Assembly: GCA_023442485.1 (NCBI GenBank)
Contig: JAEZZG010000057.1
Coordinates: 32,833 to 96,832 of the forward strand
Length of the DNA stretch: 64,000 bases
Direction: 5' to 3'
Source of the DNA: Actinomycetes bacterium
GTDB taxonomy: Bacteria > Actinomycetota > Actinomycetes > Propionibacteriales > Propionibacteriaceae
Below the pieces are notes generated by a model. That model did not search any database and had not been told where the DNA came from. It saw only the letters and a list, made by a program, of their open reading frames with translations. A program made the position numbers and the translations under genes. Positions 46,823-56,550 of this stretch are shown here, one piece after another (within the stretch, counting starts at the first letter, position 1; every line of letters starts with the position of its first letter).

Positions 46823-47299
46823 TTAGTCAACCAGCCTGGTTGTGGACGGGTCTCCACCACCACGGTTCCATCGTTGCCGATCCAACGTGGACTGCAGTAT
46901 GTGAACCGCTGCCTGCTGATCAATGACGCTTCGCCGCTTGGATGGTTTCACCCCGGCATCGATGACGAGGTGACTGGCTTGTGCCGTGGTGAGCCGCTCA
47001 TCCACGGCAACAACCGGGACTGGATCGAGGTGGCGACGCAACACATCGACAATCCGGCCCATCGTCTCGGCAGCCACTGAGTGCCTCCCCTGCAAATCAA
47101 CCGGCATCCCGATGATGACTTCGATCGGGTCATACTCGGCGACGAGTTGACGCACGCGCGACACCGCCTGATTGGTGTTCGGGATGGTCTCGACCGGGTA
47201 GCACAAGGTTCCTTCGGCGTCACAGGCAGCCACCCCGATCCGGGCCTTACCCCAGTCGAGTGCAAGCCGGACACCGGGTCGAAACTCTCCCACCGACAT
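46823..47299 (-). CDS. ruvX: RuvX/YqgF-family putative Holliday junction resolvase or rRNA-processing nuclease
   Basis: 158 residues with an RNase H-like fold: LALDWGKARIGVAACD at the start, IIGMPVDLQG, VVAVDERLTT and the C-terminal acidic IDQQAAVHIL. ATG at 47299 is used because the next upstream in-frame codons lie inside alaS and are unconserved. YqgF proteins process 16S rRNA ends in E. coli, so the resolvase name may not describe the main role. It follows alaS by ten bases. Confidence 0.92.
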   Translation of the reverse strand: MSVGEFRPGVRLALDWGKARIGVAACDAEGTLCYPVETIPNTNQAVSRVRQLVAEYDPIEVIIGMPVDLQGRHSVAAETMGRIVDVLRRHLDPVPVVAVDERLTTAQASHLVIDAGVKPSKRRSVIDQQAAVHILQSTLDRQRWNRGGGDPSTTRLVD

Positions 47300-47309
47300 T
47301 GATGCTGTC

Positions 47310-49994
47310 TTACTGAAGTGCGGTGAGGGCTTCGCGGATTGCAACCAGCGCATCGGCGCGTCCGGCACCGTTGGTGCCACCGCCTTGGGCGAGATCGTCC
47401 TTGCCGCCGCCGCGTCCGTCAATCTTGGCACAGCCGGCCTTGACTAAATCGCCAGCCTTAGCACCTACAGCACGACTAGATTCAGTCGTGGCCACCACCA
47501 GGGCCGGTTTGTCGTCACTGCCGCCGGTGACGGCGATGACTGCTGGCTGATTTGCCACACGGTTGCGCAAATCCATGACGAAGTTACGCAGATCACCGGC
47601 TGCCACATCAGGCAGGTTGGTGGTGACCAGCGAGATGCCGTTGACTTCTTCGGCAGACTTGAGAACCTGATCGATATTGGCGAGTAGCTGCTGGGACTTC
47701 ATCTGATCGATGGTGGTCTGTGCCGACTTGAGGTCTGCGATCAACTTCTCGATTCGTCCCGGCAACTGGTCAGGCTGGACCTTGAGGATCTGAGTCAGAT
47801 TGTGAACCAAGGCCCGCTCGGCAGCAAGGTGGGCGAAGGCGTCGGTGGAGACGAGGGCCTCGACTCGGCGGACCCCAGAACCGATAGATTGTTCACCAAG
47901 GAGATTGAGTAGGCCGATCTGTGATGAGCGGGAAACGTGGGTACCGCCACACAGCTCGCGCGACCAAGGCCCGCCCATCTCGACGACGCGGACGATCGGT
48001 GGGTATTTCTCACCAAACATCGCCATCGCACCCAAGGCTTTAGCTTCTTCGAGGGTCATCGAGGTATCCGTGACAGCCAAGTCGTCACGAATCGCGATGT
48101 TACAGCGGTGTTCAATCTCTTGCTTCAACTGCTCCGACAACCCCTGCTTGGCCGAAAAGTCGAATCGCAAGTATCCGGGCTTGTTATAAGAACCGGCCTG
48201 GGTTGCCGACGGGCCAACCAGCTCACGCAGGGCAGCGTGGATGACGTGGGTTGCAGAGTGGGCCTGGCAGGCACCGTAGCGATGCTGGGCATCGACCTCA
48301 GCGGTGACCTCATTGCCGATCTCAACCGGGTTGCTGACTTTGACGGTATGGACGATCAGACCCGGAACCGGACGCTGCACGTCGATGACGTCAAGGGCTC
48401 CACCTCCGAGAGTTAACACTCCTCGGTCAGCATCCTGGCCACCCGATTCGGCGTAGAAGGGGGTTTCGTCGAGGACGATCTCCACGGTGGAACCCGGGTC
48501 GGCGTGGCTGACGATTTCGCCGTCTTGGATGATGCCGCGAACCTTGGTGGGGAGGGAAAGCTGGGTGTAGCCAAAGAATGGGGTTTCGCCTTGATCACGC
48601 AGCTCGCGATAGACCTCCGCAGAGACCTGGCTACCCTTCTTGGCCTTGGAGTCGGCTTTGGCGCGGGCCTTTTGTTCATCCATAAGTTTCTTGAAGCCGT
48701 CTTGATCGAGAGAAAGACCTTGTTCGGCTGCCATTTCAAGGGTCAGGTCAATCGGGAAACCGAAGGTGTCGTGGAGTTTGAAGGCTTGATCGCCAGAGAT
48801 TTGTGTAGACCCTGTCAGTTTGACGTCCTTGACGACCTTAGTGAAGAGCTTCATCCCTTGAGTCAAGGTCGAGCGGAAGGCGTGTTCTTCCTTCTCGGCG
48901 GCTTCGATGACGCGCGGCCACTGCACGTCAATGTCGGGGTAGGTCTCGTTCATGAGGTCGCGCGAGACCGGCATGAGTTCGGTCAGTACCGGATCCATGA
49001 CTCCAAGTAAGCGCATCGAGCGGATCACTCGACGAAGCAGGCGACGCAAGACGTAGCCGCGTCCCTCGTTGCCGGGAGTGACGCCGTCGGTCATCAGCAT
49101 CATGCCGGAGCGGACGTGATCGGCGACCACCCGGAATCTGACATCATCGTCGGGATTGGCCCCATATTTCTTGCCTGCCATCTCAGCGGCACGCTCAATC
49201 ACCGGGGCAACTTGGTCGATTTCGTAGAGGTTATCGACGCCTTGAAGCAGGTAGGCGATGCGTTCGAGACCGGCACCGGTATCAATGTTCTTCGTCGGCA
49301 ACTGGGCGGCAATGTCGAAGTCGTCCTTGGCGCGAACCACAGACAAATCTTCGGTTTGGAACACCAGGTTCCAAATCTCTAGGAAACGATCTTCATCGAC
49401 GATTGGGCCACCGTCGGGGCCATATTCCGGGCCGCGATCAATATAGATCTCAGAACATGGACCGCCCGGACCAGGCACGCCCATATTCCAATAGTTATCT
49501 TTCAAGGAACGCTGTTGAATACGCTCATCGGGGACGCCGACTTTGCGCCACATATCGTAGGCTTCCTTGTCGCCGTCGGGATAGTCAGGGTGATAGCCGC
49601 CGCCAAGAACCGTCACCCACACCTTTGATGGGTCAAATCCGAGACCGCCGTGGTGAGGTTCACTGGTGACCAGTTCCCACGCCCACTCGATAGCTTCCTT
49701 CTTGAAGTAGTCGCCGAAAGAGAAATTTCCGAGCATCTGGAAGAAGGTGCCGTGACGGGTGGTCTTGCCCACCTCGTCAATGTCAAGGGTGCGCACACAC
49801 TTCTGGATTGATGCCGCACGTTTCCACGGGGCTGGCTCATCGCCTGTGAAATAGGGTTTGAACGGCACCATGCCAGCGTTGACGAAAAGCAAGGTTGGAT
49901 CGTTATACAGCAAGGATGCGGAAGGCACCTCGGCGTGGTCGCAATGGTTGACGAAGTAATCGACGAATTTGCGTCCGATTTCTGCTGTCTTCAT
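47310..49994 (-). CDS. alaS: Alanyl-tRNA synthetase
   Basis: Class II synthetase with editing function. 894 residues: catalytic domain with FVNAGMVPFKPYFTG and TTRHGTFFQMLGNFSFGDY, a tRNA-binding region, the editing domain with zinc ligands in HSATHVIHAAL and CGGTHV, and the C-terminal C-Ala oligomerisation domain rich in coiled coil and GGGKDDLAQGGG. AAAGGA precedes the ATG. alaS-ruvX-mltG is conserved. Confidence 0.98.
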   Translation of the reverse strand: MKTAEIGRKFVDYFVNHCDHAEVPSASLLYNDPTLLFVNAGMVPFKPYFTGDEPAPWKRAASIQKCVRTLDIDEVGKTTRHGTFFQMLGNFSFGDYFKKEAIEWAWELVTSEPHHGGLGFDPSKVWVTVLGGGYHPDYPDGDKEAYDMWRKVGVPDERIQQRSLKDNYWNMGVPGPGGPCSEIYIDRGPEYGPDGGPIVDEDRFLEIWNLVFQTEDLSVVRAKDDFDIAAQLPTKNIDTGAGLERIAYLLQGVDNLYEIDQVAPVIERAAEMAGKKYGANPDDDVRFRVVADHVRSGMMLMTDGVTPGNEGRGYVLRRLLRRVIRSMRLLGVMDPVLTELMPVSRDLMNETYPDIDVQWPRVIEAAEKEEHAFRSTLTQGMKLFTKVVKDVKLTGSTQISGDQAFKLHDTFGFPIDLTLEMAAEQGLSLDQDGFKKLMDEQKARAKADSKAKKGSQVSAEVYRELRDQGETPFFGYTQLSLPTKVRGIIQDGEIVSHADPGSTVEIVLDETPFYAESGGQDADRGVLTLGGGALDVIDVQRPVPGLIVHTVKVSNPVEIGNEVTAEVDAQHRYGACQAHSATHVIHAALRELVGPSATQAGSYNKPGYLRFDFSAKQGLSEQLKQEIEHRCNIAIRDDLAVTDTSMTLEEAKALGAMAMFGEKYPPIVRVVEMGGPWSRELCGGTHVSRSSQIGLLNLLGEQSIGSGVRRVEALVSTDAFAHLAAERALVHNLTQILKVQPDQLPGRIEKLIADLKSAQTTIDQMKSQQLLANIDQVLKSAEEVNGISLVTTNLPDVAAGDLRNFVMDLRNRVANQPAVIAVTGGSDDKPALVVATTESSRAVGAKAGDLVKAGCAKIDGRGGGKDDLAQGGGTNGAGRADALVAIREALTALQ

Positions 49995-50040
49995 GCCTGG
50001 TCCTTTACCTCACTGACAATTGCCAATAACCGAGCTAAGC

Positions 50041-51453
50041 CTACCGCTTGTCCTCTGTGCGACCTAACAGACGACGAATCTGGTCCAGTCGCTCGCCCAT
50101 CGCCGATTCCGCCCCGTTTTGGCCGGGCTTGTAGTAGCGCACATCGGCGATATCTTCGGGCAGATAGGTTTGGGCGGCAACGCTGAACTCGAAGTTGTGC
50201 GCATATTGATAGCCGACCCCGTGCCCGTAGTCAGACGCCGTTGCGTAGTGGGCGTCTCGCAAGTGGGCCGGCACCACACCGCCTTTGCCTTCTCTGACGT
50301 CGGCGAGAGCCGAATCAATGGCGGTGATGACGGAGTTTGATTTCGGGGCGGTAGCGGCGGCGATGGTGGCCTGAGCGAGGGTCAGTCGAGCCTCTGGCAT
50401 CCCGATCAACTGGACGGTTTGGGCGGCTGCCACACACAAACTCAGCACCCCTGGTGCAGCCATGCCGATGTCTTCTGACGCCAAAATCATCAAGCGTCGG
50501 GCAATGAAGCGTGGATCCTCCCCGGCTTCGATCATCCGCGCCAAATAATGTAAGGCGGCGTCAACGTCCGATCCGCGCACTGATTTGATGAAGGCGGAGA
50601 TGACGTCATAGTGCTGATCGCCGGCTTTGTCATACCGAACAGTTGCCCGATCGACGGCGGCTTGGAGAATCGCTGAGGTGATCTCTTCACTGTCGGCGGC
50701 CTTCGCCGATGCCGCTGCCTCTTCGAGATAGGTCAGTACCCTCCGACCGTCCCCTCCGGAGAGGCGAATCAGCGAGGCCCTAACATCTGGGTCGAGACGA
50801 TACTGGCCTCCAGAAGGAGTGTGTATCCCGCGTGGATCTGTCAGCGCTCGGTCAATCAAGGTGGAGATGTTGAGGTCGGAGAGACTTCTAAGGGTCAAGA
50901 CGAGGGAGCGTGACAACAACGGGGAGATCACGGAAAAGGAGGGGTTTTCGGTGGTGGCGGCGATCAGGGTGACCAGACGGTTCTCAACGGCGGGCAGGAG
51001 TACGTCTTGCTGAGCCTTGTTGAAACGATGCACCTCATCAATGAATAAGACGGTGCGTTCGCTACGCTCAAGTCGGCGGGTGGCCAGGTCGAGGGCAGCT
51101 CGCACATCTTTGACTCCGGTCGTGACCGCAGACAGCTCCATGAAGTGAGAGTCGGTGCTTTGAGCGACGACGGCGGCGATGGTGGTCTTTCCGACCCCGG
51201 GAGGCCCCCATAAGAACACCGACATTGGTTGCCCGGAGGCCAGACGGCGCAGCGGGGCTCCCGGCTCGAGAAGATGTTCTTGGCCCACGATTTCGTCCAA
51301 GGAGGTAGGACGTAACCGCACCGCTAAGGGGGCACCGTCGTCGATAGTGCCGCCCAAGGACCCGGCCAATGGATGCGAAGCTGAGGATTTCGTCGCTGAC
51401 TTCCCCACCGGCATATCCTCGTCAATTGGGTTACCGAAGAGGTCAACGCTCAT
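50041..51453 (-). CDS. rarA: Replication-associated recombination AAA ATPase RarA (MgsA)
   Basis: 470 residues. Begins VDLFGNPI, then RPTSLDEIVGQEHLLEPG, Walker A GPPGVGKTTIA, Walker B VLFIDEVHRFNKAQQD, sensor TTENPSFSV and the C-terminal tetramerisation domain with SVRGSDVDAALHYLARMIEAGEDPRFIARRL. Acts at stalled forks. ATG at 51453 has GAGGA upstream; a TTG six codons earlier is weaker. rarA just before or after alaS/aspS is typical in actinobacteria. Confidence 0.96.
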   Translation of the reverse strand: MSVDLFGNPIDEDMPVGKSATKSSASHPLAGSLGGTIDDGAPLAVRLRPTSLDEIVGQEHLLEPGAPLRRLASGQPMSVFLWGPPGVGKTTIAAVVAQSTDSHFMELSAVTTGVKDVRAALDLATRRLERSERTVLFIDEVHRFNKAQQDVLLPAVENRLVTLIAATTENPSFSVISPLLSRSLVLTLRSLSDLNISTLIDRALTDPRGIHTPSGGQYRLDPDVRASLIRLSGGDGRRVLTYLEEAAASAKAADSEEITSAILQAAVDRATVRYDKAGDQHYDVISAFIKSVRGSDVDAALHYLARMIEAGEDPRFIARRLMILASEDIGMAAPGVLSLCVAAAQTVQLIGMPEARLTLAQATIAAATAPKSNSVITAIDSALADVREGKGGVVPAHLRDAHYATASDYGHGVGYQYAHNFEFSVAAQTYLPEDIADVRYYKPGQNGAESAMGERLDQIRRLLGRTEDKR

Positions 51454-51505
51454 CGAATCCTCGCTGGTCAATCTGGTGAAGGTGGGTAGTGATCGGGGTT
51501 GGGGC

Positions 51506-52381
51506 CTATGCCATACCCAGCAGTTTGGCGCGCATGGCCAAGGTGTCGGCTTCGGTCCACCCGATCCATTCCAGATAGGCCTGGAGACTGCCGTAGTGCT
51601 GTTCTATCAGACGCAACACGGCTAGGATCGCGCCTGCCGGGGTTGCTTGCCTGGCTGCTTCCTGATTCGCCTCGACTTCGACAGCATAGACGGCTTGGGT
51701 GGACAGCTTGCCGAGAATCTTCAACAGTCGCTCATTGGAGCGGGAGTAGTCGTAGGCGATATAGGACTTCGGTACGCCTACGATTGCCAAAGCCAACCCG
51801 ACGATACACCCTGTGCGGTCCTTGCCCGCTGCGCAATGGACCAAGGTGGCGCCTTCGGCATGAGCAATGGTTTTCAGTGCCGTCAACACATTCTCAGGAC
51901 GGTCTTGGAAGTAGTGCAGATAGTGATGAGACAAGAACTCGATATGTTCTTCTTGGGTTTCAGGTGTGTGGGAATCCCACTCATCCCCCCACGGCTTATC
52001 GTCAACATCTTCGCCTGAATCGGGCTCAGTTGCCGGGTCATTGTGGCGGTCTTGGGCGGCGTCCGGGAGTGCTCCTTGGGTAGAGTTTTCAACGTAGAGG
52101 CTCAATCCGTGGATCGTGACCCTTCCGTCAAGATGGAGCGGACCAGGACCAGTGGTGGTGCGTTCAAGTTCGGTGCGCAGATCGACGACGTCGGTGAGGT
52201 TGAGTTCCTCAACGAGCTGGTTGATCGACGTCGGGGTCAACGTCTGCAAGTTATCGCTTCTCAAAAGACGCAACGGCTGGATTTCGAGGGGGATGTTCAA
52301 CCTGGGGTGAATGGCTGGCAAGCCTGCTGTGTCCCGTAAGTTCACCAAGCCTTCGGCTTCAATCCAGGCTGTGCGATACAT
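51506..52381 (-). CDS. Tyrosine-protein phosphatase of the PtpB / Y_phosphatase3 type
   Basis: 291 residues with the P-loop HCAAGKDRTG (Cys183 nucleophile), the triple-specificity extension KDRTG of the PtpB family, and N-terminal NLRDTAG with a VVDLRTELE strand. M. tuberculosis PtpB is secreted and dephosphorylates phosphoinositides; this protein has no signal peptide. An acidic, low-complexity insert (about residues 97-145, with DSGEDVDD) separates the halves. ATG at 52381 is chosen because GGAGGAAGGGG lies directly upstream. It is separated from aspS by a strong terminator. Confidence 0.88.
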   Translation of the reverse strand: MYRTAWIEAEGLVNLRDTAGLPAIHPRLNIPLEIQPLRLLRSDNLQTLTPTSINQLVEELNLTDVVDLRTELERTTTGPGPLHLDGRVTIHGLSLYVENSTQGALPDAAQDRHNDPATEPDSGEDVDDKPWGDEWDSHTPETQEEHIEFLSHHYLHYFQDRPENVLTALKTIAHAEGATLVHCAAGKDRTGCIVGLALAIVGVPKSYIAYDYSRSNERLLKILGKLSTQAVYAVEVEANQEAARQATPAGAILAVLRLIEQHYGSLQAYLEWIGWTEADTLAMRAKLLGMA

Positions 52382-52427
52382 AGGCTTACCCCTTCCTCCC
52401 TTTCGATCTGACGGTTCCACCATATCG

Positions 52428-52477
52428 AATAAAACTGCACCGGCCAGGTGCATTGTCAATCCTCACCTGGCCGGTGC
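52428..52477 (-). terminator. Rho-independent terminator after aspS
   Basis: GCACCGGCCAGGTG (52437-52450) and CACCTGGCCGGTGC (52464-52477) are a perfect 14-base inverted repeat with a 13-base loop. On the minus strand the stem is followed by AGTTTTATTC. The loop contains TTGACA, a possible -35 for the phosphatase gene. Confidence 0.85.
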
Positions 52478-52516
52478 TACGTGGGCGTACTCCGAATCTA
52501 GGGTTAGCCACTCACC

Positions 52517-54331
52517 CTAGCCACTTGCCTTTGCTTCACCAGAGGCTGTGGCCTCACCCTTCGGCTTCGGTTTTGCGTCTACCCCTGCTTCACGCCTCTG
52601 CTGGGCTGTGATCGGGGCGGGGGCCGCAGTCAACGGATCATATCCATTCCCGGTCTTGGGGAAGGCGATCACCTCTCGGATGGACTCGGACTTGGTCAGC
52701 AAAGACACGATCCGGTCCCAGCCGAAGGCGATACCACCATGCGGTGGCGCTCCGAAGGCGAAAGCATCAAGCAGGAAGCCAAACTTCGCCTGGGCTTCAT
52801 CCTCTGACAGTCCCATCACGTTGAAGACGCGTTCTTGGATATCGCGACGGTGGATACGGATCGAGCCGCCACCGATCTCGTTGCCGTTGCAAATGATGTC
52901 GTAGGCATAGGCGAGAGCCGAACCCGGGTCGGTATCGAAGGTGTCGAGGCACTCCGGCTTGGGCGAGGTGAAGGCATGGTGGACAGCGGTCCAGGCACCG
53001 TCACCAACGGCGACATCTCCCTCAGCCTCAGCTTCGTTAACCGGCTTGAACAAGGGCGCGTCAACAACCCACAGGAAGGACCAATCATCGGGGTTGATCT
53101 GCCCGGTGCGATGACCGATCTCGACGCGCGCAGCTCCAAGGAGTTGCTGAGATGGGGCCTTCTTACCCGCAGCGAAGAAGATGCAGTCGCCAGGATTGGC
53201 GCCGACCTGATCGGCCAATCCCGCGCGTTCTTCGTCGGAGATATTCTTCGCCACCGGACCGCCAAGTTCGCCGTCTTCGCCAACGATGACGTATGCCAAG
53301 CCTTTAGCGCCACGCTGGCGCGCCCATTCCTGCCAGGCATCGAAGGTCCGGCGCGGTTGGGAACCGCCACCAGGCATCACGACGGCACCAACATAGGGTG
53401 CCTGGAAAACCCTAAACGGGGTGTTCTTGAAGAAATCGGTCACCTCGCAGATCGGGTTGTCGAAGCGAAGATCAGGCTTGTCAGAGCCGTATTTGTCCAT
53501 GGCTTCGGCGTAGGTCATCCGACGCAGCGGCAGCTTGATGTCATAACCGATCAGCTTCCACACCTTCTCGATAATCTCTTCGGCGATACCAATCACGTCG
53601 TCCTGATCGACAAAAGACATCTCGACATCGAGCTGGGTGAACTCAGGTTGGCGGTCAGCCCGGAAGTCCTCATCGCGATAGCACCTGGCAATCTGGAAGT
53701 AGCGCTCCATACCGGCCACCATCAGTAGCTGCTTGAACAACTGCGGGGACTGGGGCAAGGCATACCAAGACCCAGGCGAGAGCCTAGCCGGAACGAGGAA
53801 GTCACGGGCACCTTCTGGGGTGGACCGAGTCAAGGTCGGAGTCTCAATCTCGACGAAGTCGTGGTTGATCAACACGTCACGGGCGGCCTGGTTGACCTTA
53901 GAACGCAGCCTCATGGCATGTGCCGGGCCTGGACGGCGCAGGTCGAGATAGCGATACTTCAGGCGGGCCTCTTCGCCGACGCTGATCCGCTCATCAATCT
54001 GGAACGGCAACGGGGCCGAGGGGTTCAGCACACTCAATTCACGGATCGCGACCTCGATCTCACCCGTAGGAATGTTGGGGTTGATATTCTCTTCGGTCCT
54101 AGCGTCAACCAGACCAGTGACCTGGATGCAGAACTCATTGCGCAGATCATGGATGCCTGCAGTTTGAAGATACTCATCCCGAACCACCACCTGGCATACA
54201 CCAGAGGCGTCTCGAAGATCAATGAAGGCCACGCCACCGTGATCACGACGCTTAGCCACCCATCCAGCGAGGGTGACAGTCGTGCCAACATCAGCCTTGG
54301 TCAGCTCGCCGGCCTTGTGAGTGCGCAACAT
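52517..54331 (-). CDS. aspS: Aspartyl-tRNA synthetase
   Basis: Class II synthetase. 604 residues from ATG 54331, which has AAAGGA upstream; eight more codons are in frame before it. The OB-fold anticodon domain (about 1-110, [23 protein letters not shown]), class II motif 2 [25 protein letters not shown], the bacterial GAD insert, and motif 3 GIAFGWDRI. The C-terminal tail is Lys/Ala/Gly-rich and unconserved. Could be a non-discriminating enzyme charging tRNA-Asn; sequence alone does not tell. Confidence 0.96.
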   Translation of the reverse strand: MLRTHKAGELTKADVGTTVTLAGWVAKRRDHGGVAFIDLRDASGVCQVVVRDEYLQTAGIHDLRNEFCIQVTGLVDARTEENINPNIPTGEIEVAIRELSVLNPSAPLPFQIDERISVGEEARLKYRYLDLRRPGPAHAMRLRSKVNQAARDVLINHDFVEIETPTLTRSTPEGARDFLVPARLSPGSWYALPQSPQLFKQLLMVAGMERYFQIARCYRDEDFRADRQPEFTQLDVEMSFVDQDDVIGIAEEIIEKVWKLIGYDIKLPLRRMTYAEAMDKYGSDKPDLRFDNPICEVTDFFKNTPFRVFQAPYVGAVVMPGGGSQPRRTFDAWQEWARQRGAKGLAYVIVGEDGELGGPVAKNISDEERAGLADQVGANPGDCIFFAAGKKAPSQQLLGAARVEIGHRTGQINPDDWSFLWVVDAPLFKPVNEAEAEGDVAVGDGAWTAVHHAFTSPKPECLDTFDTDPGSALAYAYDIICNGNEIGGGSIRIHRRDIQERVFNVMGLSEDEAQAKFGFLLDAFAFGAPPHGGIAFGWDRIVSLLTKSESIREVIAFPKTGNGYDPLTAAPAPITAQQRREAGVDAKPKPKGEATASGEAKASG

Positions 54332-54465
54332 GCGGTTTCCTTTCTTCGTGCCCACGCATAGACGGTGCGCGGCACCACGTTGTGCTACCTGCGGTAGCAG
54401 CTATGAAATCTGGCGTTTTCGTCTCAGACTCGACGACAACCCATCAGACAAGTGTAGTGAGACCG

Positions 54466-55815
54466 CTACAGGTCGGCAATCACCCCAACTTTGATATCAG
54501 CTACCGGCGGTTCCCATTGGTTCGCGTTCGCGTCCACCTGCTCCCCTGAGCGAATGTCTTTGATCTGACCCGTGATTCCTCCAAACCAGACAAACGGGAT
54601 GCCCCGACGGTCGGCATATTTGATTTGTTTGCCAAACTTTGCCGCGTCAGGGCTGACTTCGCACGGAATCCGTCGGGCACGCAACGCGGATGCAACCGCC
54701 TCGGCTTGGTGGCGGGTTTCTTCCGAGTCGACGGCGATCACGACGACAGAGGGCGTCACCCGCGTGGCAGACAGCTTCCCTTTCAAGATGAACGGGGCAA
54801 CCAGACGAGTCACACCCAGTGAAATCCCTACTCCGGGGTAGGTGGTCTTCCCGTCCGAGGCCAAGGCGTCGTAGCGTCCACCAGACGACACCGAACCCAT
54901 CTTCTCGTAACCGACCAACATGGTCTCGTACACGGTGCCGGTGTAGTAGTCCAGGCCGCGGGCAATCTTGAGATCGGCGACGACACGCCCTGGGGCGACC
55001 TGGTTGGCGGCGTCGATGACGGCCTGCAATGCCTCAATCCCCTCATCAAGCATCGGGTGGCGGACACCAAGCTGGCGGACCTGATCTGCAAAAGACGAGT
55101 CTGCGGTGCATATCCCAGCAAGACTGACACATTGTTTGGCCTGTTCGCCGCTGAGACCGAGTTCGTCCACCAACATCCCAGTGACGGCTTCAGGGCCAAC
55201 CTTGTCGTACTTATCGACGCGCTGCAACACCGCCAAAGTGTCGGAAATACCTAGCCCACGGTAGAAGCCTTCGGCAAGTTTGCGATTGTTGACGTGGATC
55301 TGAACCGGAGGCAGGCCGAGTTCATGGTGAATCCTCTCGAAGGCCGCCAACATTACTAGTGGAGCCTCGACGTCGCAGTGGTCAGGAAGGGTTTCGCGTC
55401 CGACGATATCGATGTCAGCCTGGGTAAATTCCCGGTAGCGCCCCTCCTGGGGCCTTTCTCCACGCCACACTTTCTGAATCTGGTAGCGCCTAAACGGGAA
55501 CTGTAGATGCCCGGCGTTCTCTAAGACGTAGCGGGCGAAGGGCACAGTGAGGTCGAAGTGCAGGCCTAGTGAATCCTCAGCCGATCCCTTGCCACTGCCC
55601 TCTTCTGCCTCATGGAGACGCCTGACGACGTAGACCTCTTTGGTGATCTCCCCCTTGCGGGAGAGTTGGTCGAGGGGCTCGACTGCGCGGGTTTCAATCG
55701 GGGCGTAGCCGTGGAGCTCGAAGGTCTGGCGAAGAATGTCAAGGACTCGGTTCTCGACGAGACGCCCCGACGGCAGAAATTCTGGGAAACCCGAGATGGG
55801 TTTGGGTCGAGCCAT
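54466..55815 (-). CDS. hisS: Histidyl-tRNA synthetase
   Basis: Class II synthetase. 449 residues: FPEFLPSGRLVENRV, motif 2 RYQIQKVWRGERPQEGRYREFTQADIDIVG, histidine motif ARGLDYYTGTVYE, SSGGRYD and the C-terminal anticodon domain. Its ATG shares one base with the stop of the upstream hydrolase (TAATG), so the two are coupled. Order hydrolase-hisS-aspS agrees with mycobacteria, where the glyoxalase-II-like gene lies beside hisS. Confidence 0.97.
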   Translation of the reverse strand: MARPKPISGFPEFLPSGRLVENRVLDILRQTFELHGYAPIETRAVEPLDQLSRKGEITKEVYVVRRLHEAEEGSGKGSAEDSLGLHFDLTVPFARYVLENAGHLQFPFRRYQIQKVWRGERPQEGRYREFTQADIDIVGRETLPDHCDVEAPLVMLAAFERIHHELGLPPVQIHVNNRKLAEGFYRGLGISDTLAVLQRVDKYDKVGPEAVTGMLVDELGLSGEQAKQCVSLAGICTADSSFADQVRQLGVRHPMLDEGIEALQAVIDAANQVAPGRVVADLKIARGLDYYTGTVYETMLVGYEKMGSVSSGGRYDALASDGKTTYPGVGISLGVTRLVAPFILKGKLSATRVTPSVVVIAVDSEETRHQAEAVASALRARRIPCEVSPDAAKFGKQIKYADRRGIPFVWFGGITGQIKDIRSGEQVDANANQWEPPVADIKVGVIADL

Positions 55816-56519
55816 TAGAGATTATCCTCCATCAACTGAGATATGACCTCAGGGGTGAGATATGGGTTAGTGCGTCGTTCATGGCCGATGGTGGTGCCCT
55901 GGCCATGTCCAGGAAGGACGGTCAAATCATCGGCCAGCGAGCCCACGACTTCGTTGAGTGTGTGGGCCATCTGGCGTTGATTTCCCCCAGGCATATCCAT
56001 GCGTCCGATCGCACCGGCAAAGAGGACGTCGCCGCTGAACACCGGACCTCGTTCGGTTCCCATAGAACTCAGCAACAGGCATGATCCTGGGGTGTGTCCG
56101 GGGGCAAGCTTAATGCCAATCGAAATATCGGCGATAGTCAGCGTCATCGAGTCTGCAAAATGCCTCACTCTTCGCGGCGGAGCCATCTCGAGGCTATCGC
56201 CTAGGACCTGCCCGAGCAGCGGAGCCATCTGTGCGGACAGCCCTGCCATGGGACGGGTGAGCATCTCTTCGTCTGCTGGATGAATCCACACCTCGCAGTC
56301 GAATTCCTCTCCGGCCTTAGCAGCGTCGCCTGCATGATCGATGTGACCATGAGTACATAAAATTGCCACCGGGTCGAAATCGTGCTCACGCACAACTTGC
56401 GATAAGGTCTGATAGGACGTGATTCCAGGGTCGATGATGATGCACGAAGCTGCACTCTTTGGCGCAACTATGTAGCAATTTGAAGCCCACGGTGTCGCAA
56501 CAAATGATCCAATAAACAC
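55815..56519 (-). CDS. Metallo-beta-lactamase-fold hydrolase (glyoxalase II-like)
   Basis: 234 residues from GTG 56519, selected by alignment of VFIGSFVATPWASNCYIV with the start of the mycobacterial homologue; several earlier starts, including an ATG at 56552, remain possible. THGHIDHAGDA, the distal HTPGSC, GDVLFAGAIGRMDMPGG and LPGHGQGTTIGHERR supply two metal sites. Likely a thioester hydrolase; the exact substrate is not known. It heads the hisS unit and is divergent from the DUF349 gene. Confidence 0.88.
   Translation of the reverse strand: MFIGSFVATPWASNCYIVAPKSAASCIIIDPGITSYQTLSQVVREHDFDPVAILCTHGHIDHAGDAAKAGEEFDCEVWIHPADEEMLTRPMAGLSAQMAPLLGQVLGDSLEMAPPRRVRHFADSMTLTIADISIGIKLAPGHTPGSCLLLSSMGTERGPVFSGDVLFAGAIGRMDMPGGNQRQMAHTLNEVVGSLADDLTVLPGHGQGTTIGHERRTNPYLTPEVISQLMEDNL
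56480..56508 (+). promoter_or_regulatory. Candidate promoter for the DUF349 gene
   Basis: TTGAAG (56480-56485) and AATGAT (56503-56508) are 17 bases apart and lie about 40 bases before the ATG, inside the 5' part of the divergent hydrolase gene. Confidence 0.35.
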
Positions 56520-56550
56520 AATTCCCACCCTATCGGGCAAGATGGTACCC

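Noticed and set aside
52835..53728. 297-residue open frame on the plus strand
   Set aside because: Fully antisense to aspS; its residues mirror the aspS coding strand and no domain is visible.
54332..54465. Possible T-box or other riboswitch upstream of aspS
   Set aside because: Short GC-rich pairings are present but no T-box core sequence or specifier arrangement was seen.
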